The position numbers were made by a program, and so were the translations under genes. A stretch of DNA of 64,000 bases from Microbacterium sp. (GTDB lineage: Bacteria; Actinomycetota; Actinomycetes; Actinomycetales; Microbacteriaceae). The stretch lies in assembly GCF_031178445.1 (NCBI RefSeq), contig NZ_JAPSIY010000009.1, positions 1 to 64,000 of the forward strand, given 5' to 3'. Below are positions 27,142 through 36,934 of this stretch, piece by piece. Each line of letters opens with the position of its first letter. Position 1 is the first letter of the stretch. Below the pieces are notes generated by a model, which did not search any database, was not told where the DNA came from, and saw only the letters and a list, made by a program, of their open reading frames with translations.

Positions 27142-27981
27142 ATGGCTGACGGGGGCGAGGATCACCTCGCCCCCGTGATCCCTCTCTTCGGCGCCAGATC
27201 GCCCGAAGAAGGTCGCTCCGAGCCCGATCGGCACGGCACGCAGGAGTCGTCGGACACCGGCGAGCCGGAGGCTGATCGCTTCGAGGCGGTTCGTCGCGTG
27301 GGCGCAGGCGAGCACAGACCGTCGGCCGACGACGATCGGCCGATCGACGACGCGCGATCACGCGCCTCACGCCACCCGTCACTGGCTTCCTCGGAACGGC
27401 GCTCCGCCGCCCGACCGCGGCTGAGGGCGGTGAGACCGGTCGATGCGGATGAACAAGAGGAACGGCGTGACGACCTCGAAGGACGGCGGGACCGGGCGCA
27501 GGAGGCACTGGTGCGCAAACTGCGCGCACGACAGCTTTCCGTGTCAGAGGCGCGGGCCGTGCTCAGGGAGAACGAACTCGATAGTGAGTCGGCGGATGAC
27601 ATCATCGACGATTTCGTCAGCAGGGGCTACCTCGACGATCGCACGCTCGCATCGCTGCTGGTGACATCCGGTGTCGAACGCAAGGGCCAGGGACGGGTCG
27701 CGCTGTCACGTGCGCTCTCGCAACGCGGCATCCCCCGCGAGATCGTCGACGAGGCCCTCGCGGCCCTGCCCGACGACGACGCCGAGCGTGCGCTCGAGTT
27801 CGCTCGATCCAAGGCTCGGGGAATGAGCCGGCTGGAACCCGACACCGCGCTGCGCCGGCTGCTCGGACAGCTCGGGCGCCGCGGCTACGGCGGCTCGGTC
27901 GCGATGAGCGCCGCCCGGACCGCCCTCCGGGAAGCGAGCGGCCCCGCTACAGGGGGAGTGCGCTTCACGGAATCGGACTGA
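27142..27981 (+). CDS. recX: Regulatory protein RecX
   Basis: A 279-residue modulator of RecA filaments. The three-helix RecX repeats occupy about 115-265 (ALVRKLRARQLSVSEARAVL, FVSRGYLDDRTLASLLV, GRVALSRALSQRGIPREIVD). The first 110 residues are charged, low in hydrophobics and probably disordered, making it longer than the 150-170 residues typical of RecX. It lies in the recA operon. Confidence 0.92.
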   Translation: MADGGEDHLAPVIPLFGARSPEEGRSEPDRHGTQESSDTGEPEADRFEAVRRVGAGEHRPSADDDRPIDDARSRASRHPSLASSERRSAARPRLRAVRPVDADEQEERRDDLEGRRDRAQEALVRKLRARQLSVSEARAVLRENELDSESADDIIDDFVSRGYLDDRTLASLLVTSGVERKGQGRVALSRALSQRGIPREIVDEALAALPDDDAERALEFARSKARGMSRLEPDTALRRLLGQLGRRGYGGSVAMSAARTALREASGPATGGVRFTESD

Positions 27982-28035
27982 GGGCTGCGGCGGCGCGGCC
28001 TGCTTCCGCCCGGCGCTCGTAGAATAGCTGTCATC

Positions 28036-29586
28036 ATGACTACTCCGCGCAGCGAACCGACGATTATCGCGCCCTCGGCGGCAGCGATCGAGGCCGACGG
28101 GCGCCACCGTTCCTATGAGGTGCGCACCTTCGGCTGTCAGATGAACGTGCACGACTCCGAACGGCTTTCGGGCTCGCTGGAGAGCGCAGGCTATGTGCGT
28201 GCCGCCGACGGCGAGGACGCCGACGTGGTGATCATCAACACCTGCGCGGTGCGCGACAACGCAGCAGGCAAGCTGTACGGCACGCTCGGGCATCTGAAGT
28301 CCCGTAAAGACAAGCACGAAGGCATGCAGATCGCCGTCGGCGGATGCCTGGCGCAGATGGACAAGCAGGCCGTGCTCGACAAGGCGCCGTGGGTCGACGT
28401 CGTGTTCGGCACCCACAACATGGGTTCTCTGCCGGGACTGCTCGAGCGCGCACGCCACAACGGCGACGCCGAGCTCGAGATCATCGAGTCGCTCGAGGTC
28501 TTCCCCTCGACTCTGCCCACGAAGCGCGACTCCGCCCACAGCGGCTGGGTGTCGATCTCGGTCGGCTGCAACAACACCTGCACCTTCTGCATCGTGCCCA
28601 GCCTGCGCGGTAAGGAGAGGGACCGCCGCCCCGGTGACATCCTCAACGAGATCCGGCTGCTCGTCGACGACGGCGCGATCGAGGTGACGCTCCTCGGGCA
28701 GAACGTGAACTCGTACGGCGTCGAGTTCGGCGACCGGCAGGCGTTCAGCAAGCTGCTTCGCGCCGCAGGTGAGATCGAGGGACTCGAACGCATCCGCTTC
28801 ACCAGCCCGCACCCTGCGGCGTTCACCGACGACGTCATCGACGCCATGGCAGAGACCCCGGCGGTGATGCCGCAGCTGCACATGCCGCTGCAGTCCGGCA
28901 GCGACAGCATCCTGCGCGCGATGCGCCGTTCCTATCGCAGCGAGCGGTTCCTCAGCATCCTCGACAGGGTCCGCGAGCGCATCCCGCACGCAGCCATCAC
29001 GACCGACATCATCGTCGGCTTCCCAGGGGAGACGGACGCGGACTTCGAGGACACGTTGCGCGTGGTCGAGCAGTCGCGCTTCTCAGGAGCGTTCACCTTC
29101 CAGTACTCGATCCGCGAAGGCACTCCGGCGGCCACCATGGAGCACCAGGTGCCGAAGGAGGTCGTGCAGGAGCGGTACGAGCGACTGATCGCCCTGCAGG
29201 AGCGCATCTCGCTCGAGGAGAACCAGAAGCAGGTCGGGCGCGAGGTCGAAGTGCTCGTGTCGGTAGGAGAGGGCAAGAAGGACGCCGAGACGCACCGCCT
29301 CACCGGCCGCGCCGAGGACAACCGCCTTGTGCACTTCGAGGTCACGCCCGGCTCAGAGCTTCCGCGTCCCGGTGACGTCGTGACGGTGCGGATCACCCAT
29401 GGTGCTCCCTTCCACCTCCTGGCCGACGACCCGACCGGTGCGCCTTTGCGCATCCGCCGCACACGCGGCGGCGACGCGTGGGATCGTGCGCAGTCCGAGT
29501 CGTGCGCCGTGCCGGCTCCGACAGGCGAAGCCGGTGCTCCCCGCCCCGTCTCGCTGGGGCTGCCGACCCTTCGCGTCGGTGTCTGA
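28036..29586 (+). CDS. miaB: tRNA-2-methylthio-N6-dimethylallyladenosine synthase
   Basis: A 516-residue radical SAM methylthiotransferase acting at A37 of tRNAs reading UNN codons. The N-terminal cluster cysteines are in TFGCQMN, INTCAV and VGGCLAQ; the radical SAM cluster is CNNTCTFC; a TRAM domain follows near 390-455. TAGAAT at 28020-28025 lies 10 nt before the ATG. miaA, which makes its substrate, overlaps the 3' end. Confidence 0.96.
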   Translation: MTTPRSEPTIIAPSAAAIEADGRHRSYEVRTFGCQMNVHDSERLSGSLESAGYVRAADGEDADVVIINTCAVRDNAAGKLYGTLGHLKSRKDKHEGMQIAVGGCLAQMDKQAVLDKAPWVDVVFGTHNMGSLPGLLERARHNGDAELEIIESLEVFPSTLPTKRDSAHSGWVSISVGCNNTCTFCIVPSLRGKERDRRPGDILNEIRLLVDDGAIEVTLLGQNVNSYGVEFGDRQAFSKLLRAAGEIEGLERIRFTSPHPAAFTDDVIDAMAETPAVMPQLHMPLQSGSDSILRAMRRSYRSERFLSILDRVRERIPHAAITTDIIVGFPGETDADFEDTLRVVEQSRFSGAFTFQYSIREGTPAATMEHQVPKEVVQERYERLIALQERISLEENQKQVGREVEVLVSVGEGKKDAETHRLTGRAEDNRLVHFEVTPGSELPRPGDVVTVRITHGAPFHLLADDPTGAPLRIRRTRGGDAWDRAQSESCAVPAPTGEAGAPRPVSLGLPTLRVGV

Positions 29587-30520
29587 GCGCGCGCCGGCAG
29601 ACGATTCCCACCGAGGCCGGCCTCGACTCTGGGCCGTCGTCGGTGCCACCGGCACGGGCAAAAGCGAACTCGCTCTCGACCTGGCCGAGCATCTCCGTGC
29701 ACGTGGGAACCCCGCCGAGATCGTCAACTCTGACGCCATGCAGCTGTACAGCGGTATGGACATCGGCACCGCCAAACTCGCGGACGACGAGTGGCGCGGC
29801 ATCCCGCACCACCTCTTCGACGTGCGCCATGTGACACAGGAAGCAGCGGTCGCCTGGTATCAGCCGATCGCGCGCGACGCCGTTCGCGCCATCAACGATC
29901 GCGGCGGCGACGCCATTCTCGTCGGCGGTTCAGGACTCTACGTGTCCAGCGTGATCTTCGACTTCCGCTTCCCCCCGCGCGACGCCGAACTGCGCGCGGC
30001 CCTCGAGGCCGAGCTGTCGCAGACGGGGGTCGGAGCCCTGTATGCGCGGCTGCGTGAGCTGGATCCGTCCACCGCAGCCCGGATCGATCCGCACAACGGC
30101 CGTCGCGTCGTGCGGGCGCTCGAGGTGCTCTCGCAGGGCGCAGCCACGCACGGCGCCGCGCTGCCCGAGGCTCCCGTGCTGTGGCATCCGCATACGCGCA
30201 TCATCGGTCTGCATGTCGAACGCGCAGCGCTCGTCGAACGACTGGATCGCCGCGTCGAACGGATGTGGGCTGCCGGGCTTCCCGACGAAGTACGGGCACT
30301 GCAGAAACAGGGCCTCGAGGACGGCGTCACGGCGCGCCGTGCCATCGGCTATGCGCAGGCACTGGCGGAGCTCGCCGGGGACATGACGAAGGCTGAGGCG
30401 ATCGCGCAGACGCAGGCGCTGACACGCCGCTACGCGCGCCGCCAGGTGTCGTGGTTCAAACGGTACCCGGGGATCGAATGGCTCGAGCACCCGGTCGACG
30501 TCTCGGCACTGCCGGACTGA
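29579..30520 (+). CDS. miaA: tRNA dimethylallyltransferase
   Basis: A 313-residue enzyme adding dimethylallyl to A37 of tRNA, the step before MiaB. The P-loop GATGTGKS lies near residue 23, then [18 protein letters not shown] and the zinc-finger-like basic end [20 protein letters not shown] 29579 overlaps the miaB stop and gives a 17-residue lead to the first strand. The pair is co-translated. Confidence 0.95.
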   Translation: MSERAPADDSHRGRPRLWAVVGATGTGKSELALDLAEHLRARGNPAEIVNSDAMQLYSGMDIGTAKLADDEWRGIPHHLFDVRHVTQEAAVAWYQPIARDAVRAINDRGGDAILVGGSGLYVSSVIFDFRFPPRDAELRAALEAELSQTGVGALYARLRELDPSTAARIDPHNGRRVVRALEVLSQGAATHGAALPEAPVLWHPHTRIIGLHVERAALVERLDRRVERMWAAGLPDEVRALQKQGLEDGVTARRAIGYAQALAELAGDMTKAEAIAQTQALTRRYARRQVSWFKRYPGIEWLEHPVDVSALPD

Positions 30521-30564
30521 CCGCCGACAGCCCGGATGTCGGTGGCTCCGTGCACCATGGACGC

Positions 30565-31113
30565 ATGGCCACGCACTTCTACACCGCCTCCTCGCTCGAC
30601 GGCTTCATCGCCACGGCCGACCACTCGCTGGACTGGCTGCTGAAGCAGGAGTTCGACAAGGACGGGCCCATGGCATACCCGGGCTTCATCGCGAACATCG
30701 GCGCCTTGGCGATGGGGGCCTCGACCTTCGAGTGGGTGATGCGTCACGAGAACGGTGACTGGGGCTACACGCAGCCGACGTGGATCTTCAGCCATCGAGA
30801 CCTGCAGCTTCCTCGGCACGGCGACGTGCGACTCACGCAGGCCGACATACGCGAGGTGCACGCCGACATGACCGCTGCAGCACACGGTGCGGACCTGTGG
30901 GTGGTCGGCGGGGGAGACCTCGCTGGTCAGTTCGCTGACGCGGGCCTGCTCGACGAGGTCTGGGTGCAGTTCGCGCCCGTCACGCTGGGGTCGGGCGCCC
31001 CGCTCCTACCGCGCGAGCTGGATCTCGAACTCGTCGATCTCGCTCGGAACCGCGCATTCGCCTGCGCGCGATATCGCGTGCTGACCGGCACGCAGAACGG
31101 AGTCGCCTCATGA
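30565..31113 (+). CDS. RibD C-terminal/dihydrofolate reductase-like protein
   Basis: A 182-residue protein of the RibD_C fold (YTASSLDGFIATADHSLDWL at the start, LWVVGGGDLAGQFADAGLLD later). Stand-alone members are NADPH-dependent reductases of unknown substrate. The ATG at 30565 is preceded by a short gap after miaA with no clear promoter. The stop overlaps the acetyltransferase start by 4 nt. Confidence 0.85.
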   Translation: MATHFYTASSLDGFIATADHSLDWLLKQEFDKDGPMAYPGFIANIGALAMGASTFEWVMRHENGDWGYTQPTWIFSHRDLQLPRHGDVRLTQADIREVHADMTAAAHGADLWVVGGGDLAGQFADAGLLDEVWVQFAPVTLGSGAPLLPRELDLELVDLARNRAFACARYRVLTGTQNGVAS

Positions 31114-31553
31114 GCGTGCTGATCAGGTCCTTCGAGCCCGCGGATGCTGACGCGGTCGTCGCACTCTGGCACGAGGCGGGGCTCACGCGGCCGTGGAACG
31201 ACCCGCGCGCCGATATCGATCGGATGCGCGCGGTGTGGCCCGACCTGCTCCTCGTCGCCGAGGACGCCGGGCGCATCGTCGGAGCGGTCATGGCCGGTTA
31301 CGACGGGCACCGCGGCTGGCTGTACTACCTGGCCAGTGCAGCCGACCGAAGAGGAGAGGGAATCGGCCGGACGCTGGTCGAAGAGGCCGAGCGCCGTCTG
31401 ATCGCGTTGGGCTGCCCGAAGGTGCAGCTGATGGTGCGCCCAGGCAACGAGATCGTCTTCGCGTTCTATGACGGCGTCGGTTACGAGCGATTCGAGATCG
31501 CCATGACCGGAAAGCGGCTGATCGTCGACGTGCCGGCCGAGGCGAGCGTCTGA
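31110..31553 (+). CDS. GNAT acetyltransferase, YpeA-like
   Basis: A 147-residue GCN5-type N-acetyltransferase. It shares the blocks RPWNDPRADIDR, AGYDGHRGWLYYLA and GCPKVQLMVRPGN with E. coli YpeA, and the acetyl-CoA loop is RRGEGIGRTL. Substrate unknown. It is translationally coupled to the reductase upstream. Confidence 0.87.
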   Translation: MSVLIRSFEPADADAVVALWHEAGLTRPWNDPRADIDRMRAVWPDLLLVAEDAGRIVGAVMAGYDGHRGWLYYLASAADRRGEGIGRTLVEEAERRLIALGCPKVQLMVRPGNEIVFAFYDGVGYERFEIAMTGKRLIVDVPAEASV

Positions 31554-31589
31554 GCGCTGAACCGTTCTGTGCTCTCTAGACTGGACGGC

Positions 31590-32462
31590 ATGGTCGCATT
31601 CACCAAGGGGCACGGCACCGGCAACGACTTCGTCATCATCGAGGATCCCGACGGTGCTCTCGACCTGCGCACAGATCAGGTGCAGGCGCTCTGCGACCGC
31701 AACTTCGGCGTAGGCGCCGACGGGGTGCTCCGCGTGGTGCGCTCGAGTGCCATCCCGGACGGGGCCGCTGCACTCGCCGAGGAGCCCGCGGCCGAATGGT
31801 TCATGGACTATCGGAACGCCGACGGCTCGGCAGCGGAGATGTGCGGCAACGGCATCCGCGTGTTCGCGCACTACCTGCTGCGCTCGGGCCTGGCGACGCT
31901 CGAGCCCGGCTCCACGCTGCCGATCGGCACCAGGGCCGGCGTTCGCGATGTGATGCAGTCGGACAACGGCTACCAGGTGGACCTCGGCCGTTGGAAGCTG
32001 GCCGGGGGTGAGCCTCTCGCGCGCGCGGCCGGGCTCTCCGTCGCGAGGCCGGGGCTCGGGATCGACGTCGGCAACCCTCACGTTGTCGTCGCGCTCGCAT
32101 CGGACGACGAGCTGGCCGAGCTCGACCTGAATCCGACTCCCGTACTCGATCCCGCTCCCGCCGCCGGGGCGAACGTCGAGTTCGTGGTTCCTGCTGAGCC
32201 TCTGGTGCGCGACGGGGTCGGCCACGTGCGCATGCGCGTACACGAGCGAGGCGTCGGCGAGACGCTCAGCTGCGGCACGGGTGTAGCGGCGACCGCGTTG
32301 GCGGTGCGGTACTGGGCCGGTGAGCGCGCGCCTCACAACTGGCGGGTCGAGGTGCCCGGAGGCACTCTCGGTGTGCGGATGTTTCCCGCAGAGGACGGCG
32401 AGCATGTGGCCCTGTCAGGTCCGGCACAGCTCGTCTACCGCGGAGAGATCGACCTCGTCTGA
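31590..32462 (+). CDS. dapF: Diaminopimelate epimerase
   Basis: A 290-residue PLP-independent epimerase converting LL- to meso-diaminopimelate for lysine and peptidoglycan. The two active-site cysteines are C85 ([10 protein letters not shown]) and C228 (ETLSCGTGV). TAGACT at 31577-31582 ends 7 nt before the ATG: leaderless. An in-frame upstream start would lie across that -10 box. Confidence 0.97.
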   Translation: MVAFTKGHGTGNDFVIIEDPDGALDLRTDQVQALCDRNFGVGADGVLRVVRSSAIPDGAAALAEEPAAEWFMDYRNADGSAAEMCGNGIRVFAHYLLRSGLATLEPGSTLPIGTRAGVRDVMQSDNGYQVDLGRWKLAGGEPLARAAGLSVARPGLGIDVGNPHVVVALASDDELAELDLNPTPVLDPAPAAGANVEFVVPAEPLVRDGVGHVRMRVHERGVGETLSCGTGVAATALAVRYWAGERAPHNWRVEVPGGTLGVRMFPAEDGEHVALSGPAQLVYRGEIDLV

Positions 32463-32480
32463 CCTCGCCTGGCTGCTCGC

Positions 32481-33122
32481 TCAGGCGACGGCGATGGGCG
32501 CGGTCGGCGGAGTGCCGTGCCTGCGCACCTTGAGCACCCGATAGCCCTTGCCGGTCGCCGCGCGATACACGCTGTAGCCGGGCGTGAAAGTGGCCGACAT
32601 CCAGCGCTGCAGTGAGTCCGAACCGAGGTTGCGCTGCACCACGAGCCACGCGTCGCTTCGCTCGTCCAGGCGCGGAATCCAGCGCTCCAGCATGCTGTGC
32701 AGCTCGTTCTTGCCGACCCGGATCGGAGGGTTCGAGCGGATCGTGCGGAACGTGACGTCGTCGGGAACATCATCGGGCTTCACAGCGTTGACATTGGTGA
32801 GACCGAGGGACTCAGCATTGCGGCGCGTCAGGTCGAGGGCGCGCTCGTTGACATCCACGGCCCACACCGTCGCATGCGGTGCGGAGAGCGCCATGGTGAG
32901 ACTGATCGGCCCCCAGCCGCATCCGAGGTCGAGGAAGTCGCCGCCTGGCGGCAGCGGAGGCGTATTGGCGAACAGCACGGCAGTCCCGGCATCCAGGCGA
33001 TCGGGGCTGAACACCCCGCCCGCGGTGGTGAGATCGAGTTCCCGCCCCGCCAGGGTGACATGGATGCTGCGCAGGTTCTCTGCACTTGCCGGCGCCGCGC
33101 TGAAGTAGTGGTCGGACGGCAT
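32481..33122 (-). CDS. Class I SAM methyltransferase, RsmC-like
   Basis: A 213-residue protein with SAM motif I FLDLGCGWGPISL (near residue 60) and the target-base motif NPP (IRSNPPIRVGKNE near 130), the pattern of the RsmC/RlmG small-domain N2-guanine methyltransferases. It starts MPSDHYFSAAP and has a single methyltransferase domain, as actinobacterial members do. TACGCT at 33129-33134 ends 6 nt before the ATG. Its promoter overlaps that of hflX. Confidence 0.87.
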   Translation of the reverse strand: MPSDHYFSAAPASAENLRSIHVTLAGRELDLTTAGGVFSPDRLDAGTAVLFANTPPLPPGGDFLDLGCGWGPISLTMALSAPHATVWAVDVNERALDLTRRNAESLGLTNVNAVKPDDVPDDVTFRTIRSNPPIRVGKNELHSMLERWIPRLDERSDAWLVVQRNLGSDSLQRWMSATFTPGYSVYRAATGKGYRVLKVRRHGTPPTAPIAVA

Positions 33123-33128
33123 GCAGTG

Positions 33129-33154
33129 AGCGTACCGGACTGCGGCGCTAAGGT
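33129..33154. promoter_or_regulatory. Overlapping divergent promoters of the methyltransferase and hflX genes
   Basis: The minus-strand -10 (TACGCT, 33129-33134) and plus-strand -10 (TAAGGT, 33149-33154) are only 14 bp apart. With 17-bp spacers, each -35 hexamer would fall on the other promoter's -10; on the minus strand that is TTAACC at 33152-33157. Confidence 0.55.
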
Positions 33155-33192
33155 TAAGGCGCCGTGGGCACAGAAGACGGATCAAGGACCGG

Positions 33193-34704
33193 ATGACGAA
33201 TAAGAACGAAGAGAACACGCAGGACGCGCTGGACCGGGTGCTCGCGCACGCCGAATCGCGCACGGAGGCGCGCGTGTTCGGAGCAGCGCAGGCGCTGCAG
33301 GATGCGGCCACCGCCGCGCACGGCGACACCGACGGCGAGCAGTGGGATCTCGACGACCGGCACGCGCTGCGGCGAGTGGTCGGGCTGTCCACCGAGCTCG
33401 AGGACGTCACAGAGGTCGAGTACCGTCAGCTGCGCCTCGAGAACGTCGTGCTCGTCGGCGTGTACCCGCAGGGAGCGCAGGACGACGCCGAGAACTCGCT
33501 GCGCGAGCTCGCCGCCCTCGCTGAGACGGCCGGCGCGGTGGTGCTGGACGGTCTGCTGCAGCGCCGGCCGCATCCCGACCCCGCCACGTATCTCGGTCGT
33601 GGCAAGGCGCAGGAGCTGAAGGATGTCGTGGCCGCCCTCGGCGCCGACACCGTCATCGCCGACACCGAGCTGGCCTCCAGCCAGCGACGCGCGCTCGAGG
33701 ACGTCGTGAAGGTCAAGGTGATCGATCGCACCACGGTTATTCTCGACATCTTCAGCCAGCACGCCAAGAGCCGCGAGGGCAAGGCACAGGTCGAGCTCGC
33801 TCAGCTCGAGTATCTGCTTCCCCGGCTGCGCGGCTGGGGTGAGTCCATGAGCCGCCAGGCCGGTGGCCAGGTGGGCGCCGGGGGAGCCGGCATGGGTTCC
33901 CGCGGACCCGGTGAGACGAAGATCGAGCTCGACCGTCGCCGCATCCGAACGCGTATGGCGCAGCTGCGCCGGCAGATACGCGATTTCGCACCGGCCCGTG
34001 AGGCGAAGCGTGCGGAGCGGAAGCGGAACACGATCCCTTCGGTCGCGATCGCCGGGTACACCAACGCAGGCAAATCCAGCCTGCTCAACGCGCTGACCAG
34101 CGCCGGCGTGCTGGTCGAGAACGCCCTGTTCGCGACGCTGGATGCCACGGTGCGGCGCTCCGAGACGGCGGACGGGCGCGTGTACACGCTCACCGACACG
34201 GTCGGTTTCGTGCGCAACCTGCCGCACCAGCTTGTGGAGGCCTTCCGTTCCACGCTGGAGGAGGTGGCCCAGGCGGACCTCATCGTGCACGTCGTCGACG
34301 GTTCGCACCCCGATCCGTCCGCTCAGCTGCAGACGGTGCGAGATGTGATGGGCGACCTCGGCGCCAGGGACGTGCCCGAGATCGTGGTCTTCAACAAGGC
34401 CGACCTCGTCGACGAGGACGAGAGACTGGTGCTGCGCGGGCTCGCTTCGGACGCGCACTTCGTCTCGTCGCGCACTGGCGAGGGCATCGAGGAGCTCAGG
34501 GCGGCGGTCGAGCGGATGCTGCCGGTTCCCGCTGTCGAGGTGCATGCGCTGGTGCCATACGACCGCGGTGATCTGGTCTCGGCCGTGCACGAGACGGGGG
34601 TGCTGCTTTCTGCCGAGCATCGGGAGCACGGCACCGCCGTGCACGCGCACGTCTCGGAGCGCCTGGCTGCTGAACTCGCGCCCTACGCTCTCGGCGCCGA
34701 CTGA
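33193..34704 (+). CDS. hflX: GTPase HflX
   Basis: A 503-residue ribosome-associated GTPase that splits stalled ribosomes. The HflX N-terminal domain (TYLGRGKAQELKDVV) is followed by a coiled-coil linker with the Gly-rich GQVGAGGAGMGSRGPGE, then G1 GYTNAGKS (about 288), G3 DTVGFVRNLP and G4 NKAD. The glycine-rich GPGE segment and the C-terminal domain are standard. ATG 33193 lies about 30 nt after the expected transcription start. Confidence 0.95.
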   Translation: MTNKNEENTQDALDRVLAHAESRTEARVFGAAQALQDAATAAHGDTDGEQWDLDDRHALRRVVGLSTELEDVTEVEYRQLRLENVVLVGVYPQGAQDDAENSLRELAALAETAGAVVLDGLLQRRPHPDPATYLGRGKAQELKDVVAALGADTVIADTELASSQRRALEDVVKVKVIDRTTVILDIFSQHAKSREGKAQVELAQLEYLLPRLRGWGESMSRQAGGQVGAGGAGMGSRGPGETKIELDRRRIRTRMAQLRRQIRDFAPAREAKRAERKRNTIPSVAIAGYTNAGKSSLLNALTSAGVLVENALFATLDATVRRSETADGRVYTLTDTVGFVRNLPHQLVEAFRSTLEEVAQADLIVHVVDGSHPDPSAQLQTVRDVMGDLGARDVPEIVVFNKADLVDEDERLVLRGLASDAHFVSSRTGEGIEELRAAVERMLPVPAVEVHALVPYDRGDLVSAVHETGVLLSAEHREHGTAVHAHVSERLAAELAPYALGAD

Positions 34705-34737
34705 GATCCGAACGGGTCGCGACGGGCGGGCTGCCGT

Positions 34738-35394
34738 TCAGCGTGCGCTGAACCGCGCCTCGACTGTCGCTGACACGACGATGTCCTCGCCTTCGAACTC
34801 CATCGGCGCGGACCCCGCCATGTCGAACGCCGCAGTGCGCAGCGCCTTCTCCTGAACGGGGGAGGCGGTGGCCGAGATCAACCCTCGGTCGGCGATCTCC
34901 AGCGGCGTCACCTCGTGCAGTCCCAGCGCTTCGGCGTACGCACCTGCGCGCGTCACCGCGACGCCGACGGCCTGCGTGGCCACTTCACGCTCCACCGCGC
35001 GCTCGGTCTGCGGCGTCAGGTGCCAGTCGACCCCGCCGATCTGCACCCCTTCCCACGCCGAGATCTCGGTCACCCACAGCGACATGTCCGAGACGTCGGA
35101 GAAGGTGGCGGTGAACCTCACGGCGGCGCGATAAACCGGATCCAGCTGCTTGCCCTCGCTGTTCCATGGCCGGTCGGCCCGCACGTCGATACTGCGACTG
35201 CTCCACTCGGCCACGGTGCCGGAGTCGTGGCGCTGCACGATGCTCTCGCGCACGGGTGCTGCGAGGCTGAGGGCGCCGGACACGACGGAGTCGCGATCGG
35301 GACCGTCGGTCTCGACTGAGAGTGAGATGGTCGCCCGTTCCGGGGCCACCCGCAACTCGTGCTCGCCGCGAACGGTGATGATGACGTCGCTCAT
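34738..35394 (-). CDS. SIMPL domain protein (DUF541)
   Basis: A 218-residue protein made almost entirely of one SIMPL domain (ITVRGEHELRVAPERATISL at the start). Unlike many family members it has no signal peptide, so it is predicted cytoplasmic. Function unknown. TAGAGT at 35402-35407 ends 7 nt before the ATG. It converges on hflX. Confidence 0.85.
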   Translation of the reverse strand: MSDVIITVRGEHELRVAPERATISLSVETDGPDRDSVVSGALSLAAPVRESIVQRHDSGTVAEWSSRSIDVRADRPWNSEGKQLDPVYRAAVRFTATFSDVSDMSLWVTEISAWEGVQIGGVDWHLTPQTERAVEREVATQAVGVAVTRAGAYAEALGLHEVTPLEIADRGLISATASPVQEKALRTAAFDMAGSAPMEFEGEDIVVSATVEARFSAR

Positions 35395-35460
35395 GGCTGC
35401 GACTCTACGTCAACCGGCTCGGGCTGATGGCGCGGAATGGCGCGCGCCCCGATTACGTTG

Positions 35461-35540
35461 TAACCTGTGATGCTCGGATGCTTCGGCATCCGTCTGGTAA
35501 TTCCACAGAGTGACAGCGGCTCCTTCGCGAGAAGGTCCAC
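35461..35540 (+). promoter_or_regulatory. ssrA promoter and 5' leader
   Basis: TAACCT at 35461-35466 is a likely -10. The leader before mature tmRNA holds a 7-bp hairpin capped by UUCG (35475-35492) and a CCTTC-GCGA-GAAGG hairpin (35522-35535) next to the 5' processing site. Confidence 0.6.
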
Positions 35541-35910
35541 GGGGCTGATCGGTTTCGACGGCGCCTGTGTATCGACGAGAAGCGGGCCGAGGATGCAGGG
35601 TCATCTCGTGAACGATCCCTGCAAAACAATAGTTGCCAATGCAAAGCGCAACGACTTCGCCCTCGCTGCATAAGCGAGCCCGATAGTCCGTCAGACCGTA
35701 TGTGATCCCGATACGGACCCTGGCGTCATCTAGGGATCTTGCTGCGTGACGGCGTCTGGACGTCTCGTGGGACTCTTCCCAGGCTGGGCTTGTCGACTTA
35801 GGTGTCTGTGACAAAGGTCGGAGCCGAGCAGAACGCTTTCACAGACTGCGCCCGGAGAAGACGTGGATTAGCAGCGTCGGACGGGGGTTCGATTCCCCCC
35901 AGCTCCACCA
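35541..35910 (+). ncRNA. ssrA: Transfer-messenger RNA (tmRNA)
   Basis: About 370 nt. The 5' end GGGGCTGATC-GGTTTCGACG and the 3' end with TTCGATTCCCCCCAGCTCC-ACCA form the tRNA-like domain, with an encoded CCA. The tag frame starts with a GCC resume codon at 35635 and ends TAA at 35671-35673, reading ANAKRNDFALAA. Acceptor pairing GGGGCTG/CAGCTCC holds with one G-U. It rescues stalled ribosomes and tags proteins for proteolysis. Confidence 0.97.
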
Positions 35911-35929
35911 ACCGCTGTCACTGTGGACG

Positions 35930-35969
35930 ACCCCCGCGTTCCCTCACGAGAGTGAGGAGACGCGGGGGT
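35930..35969 (+). terminator. ssrA terminator
   Basis: Outer arms ACCCCCGCGT / ACGCGGGGGT and inner arms CCTCAC / GTGAGG, followed by TTCTTC. It lies 20 nt after the tmRNA 3' end. Confidence 0.9.
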
Positions 35970-36054
35970 TCTTCATTGCCGTGGCTCGAGCCACTCAGGC
36001 CAGGTCGATGTCCTCGGTGCAGGGAATCGCCCCACCGGTGTCGCGCCCGAGCGG

Positions 36055-36912
36055 TCATGGTCGGCCGAGTTCACGCAGCTTCGACGTGGCGGCCGTCACC
36101 GCGTTCTCCGCACCGCGGACGTTCTCGTCGAGGTTCGCGATGCGCCCGTCGAGCTCGTCGACCTCTCGACGGGCTGCTTCCGCCCGCTTGCGGACGCGCG
36201 ACAGCTCGTCCTCCAGCTCCCTGATCCGGTCAGTGAGGGCGTCTGCACGTTCCGCGCTCTCCCTGCGTTCCCGCGCCGCCGACGTCTGCTCGCGCTGCGC
36301 CCGGGCCAACGCCTGCTCGGCGTCGTGCAGCTCGCGCTCGGCGCTGCGACGCTCCCGCCGCGCGCGGAGCTCGTCGGCCGGGGGCTGCGGCAGCTCCCTG
36401 CCCTCGGGTGCGCCGCCGGCGACCGCGGTCCGCAGGTCGAGCGTCGCCTCTCCAGACGCCTCGAGCTCGCGCACGAGCCGACCGGAGGCGACGGCCTCGG
36501 CCGCGTGCGGGTCGAAGAACGCGGCGGTGATCGTCTGCTGCACGGCCTCGCGCGTGGCCGCCGTGACCCGCCCGCCGCGCGCGATCGCGAGCGTGGCGGC
36601 CTCCTCCGCGAGTCGACTCGTCAGCGCGCGCCGCTGGCGTCCGAGCTGTGCGAGGGTCTGTGCGTCCAGCTCGGCCTGTGCCTGACGCAACTCGTCGGCC
36701 AGGCGAAGGGCGTCGGCGAGGCGGTCAGAGCGTTCCCGTGCGAAGAGGTTCACGACCCACGCAGCCGTCGACGGCTTGCGCAGCGCTCGTATCTGCGCGC
36801 CGAGGGTCGCATCGTCCGCCGACTCGGCGAGCCTGTTCCTGCTCGCGATGAACGACTCCGGCGACGTCGCGTACAGTTCCGCGGCGATGTCGATGAGCGA
36901 GCGATCGGCCAT
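36055..36912 (-). CDS. Coiled-coil protein of unknown function
   Basis: A 285-residue soluble protein. The first 115 residues are helical (RNRLAESADDATLGAQIRAL, STAAWVVNLFARERSD), and from about 185 to the end the sequence is a long charged coiled coil rich in Glu, Arg and Ala. The N-terminal half resembles conserved actinobacterial hypothetical proteins; no catalytic motif was found. TAATCT at 36920-36925 lies 7 nt before the ATG. Confidence 0.75.
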   Translation of the reverse strand: MADRSLIDIAAELYATSPESFIASRNRLAESADDATLGAQIRALRKPSTAAWVVNLFARERSDRLADALRLADELRQAQAELDAQTLAQLGRQRRALTSRLAEEAATLAIARGGRVTAATREAVQQTITAAFFDPHAAEAVASGRLVRELEASGEATLDLRTAVAGGAPEGRELPQPPADELRARRERRSAERELHDAEQALARAQREQTSAARERRESAERADALTDRIRELEDELSRVRKRAEAARREVDELDGRIANLDENVRGAENAVTAATSKLRELGRP

Positions 36913-36934
36913 GCCCAGAAGATTACGCCGGAGC

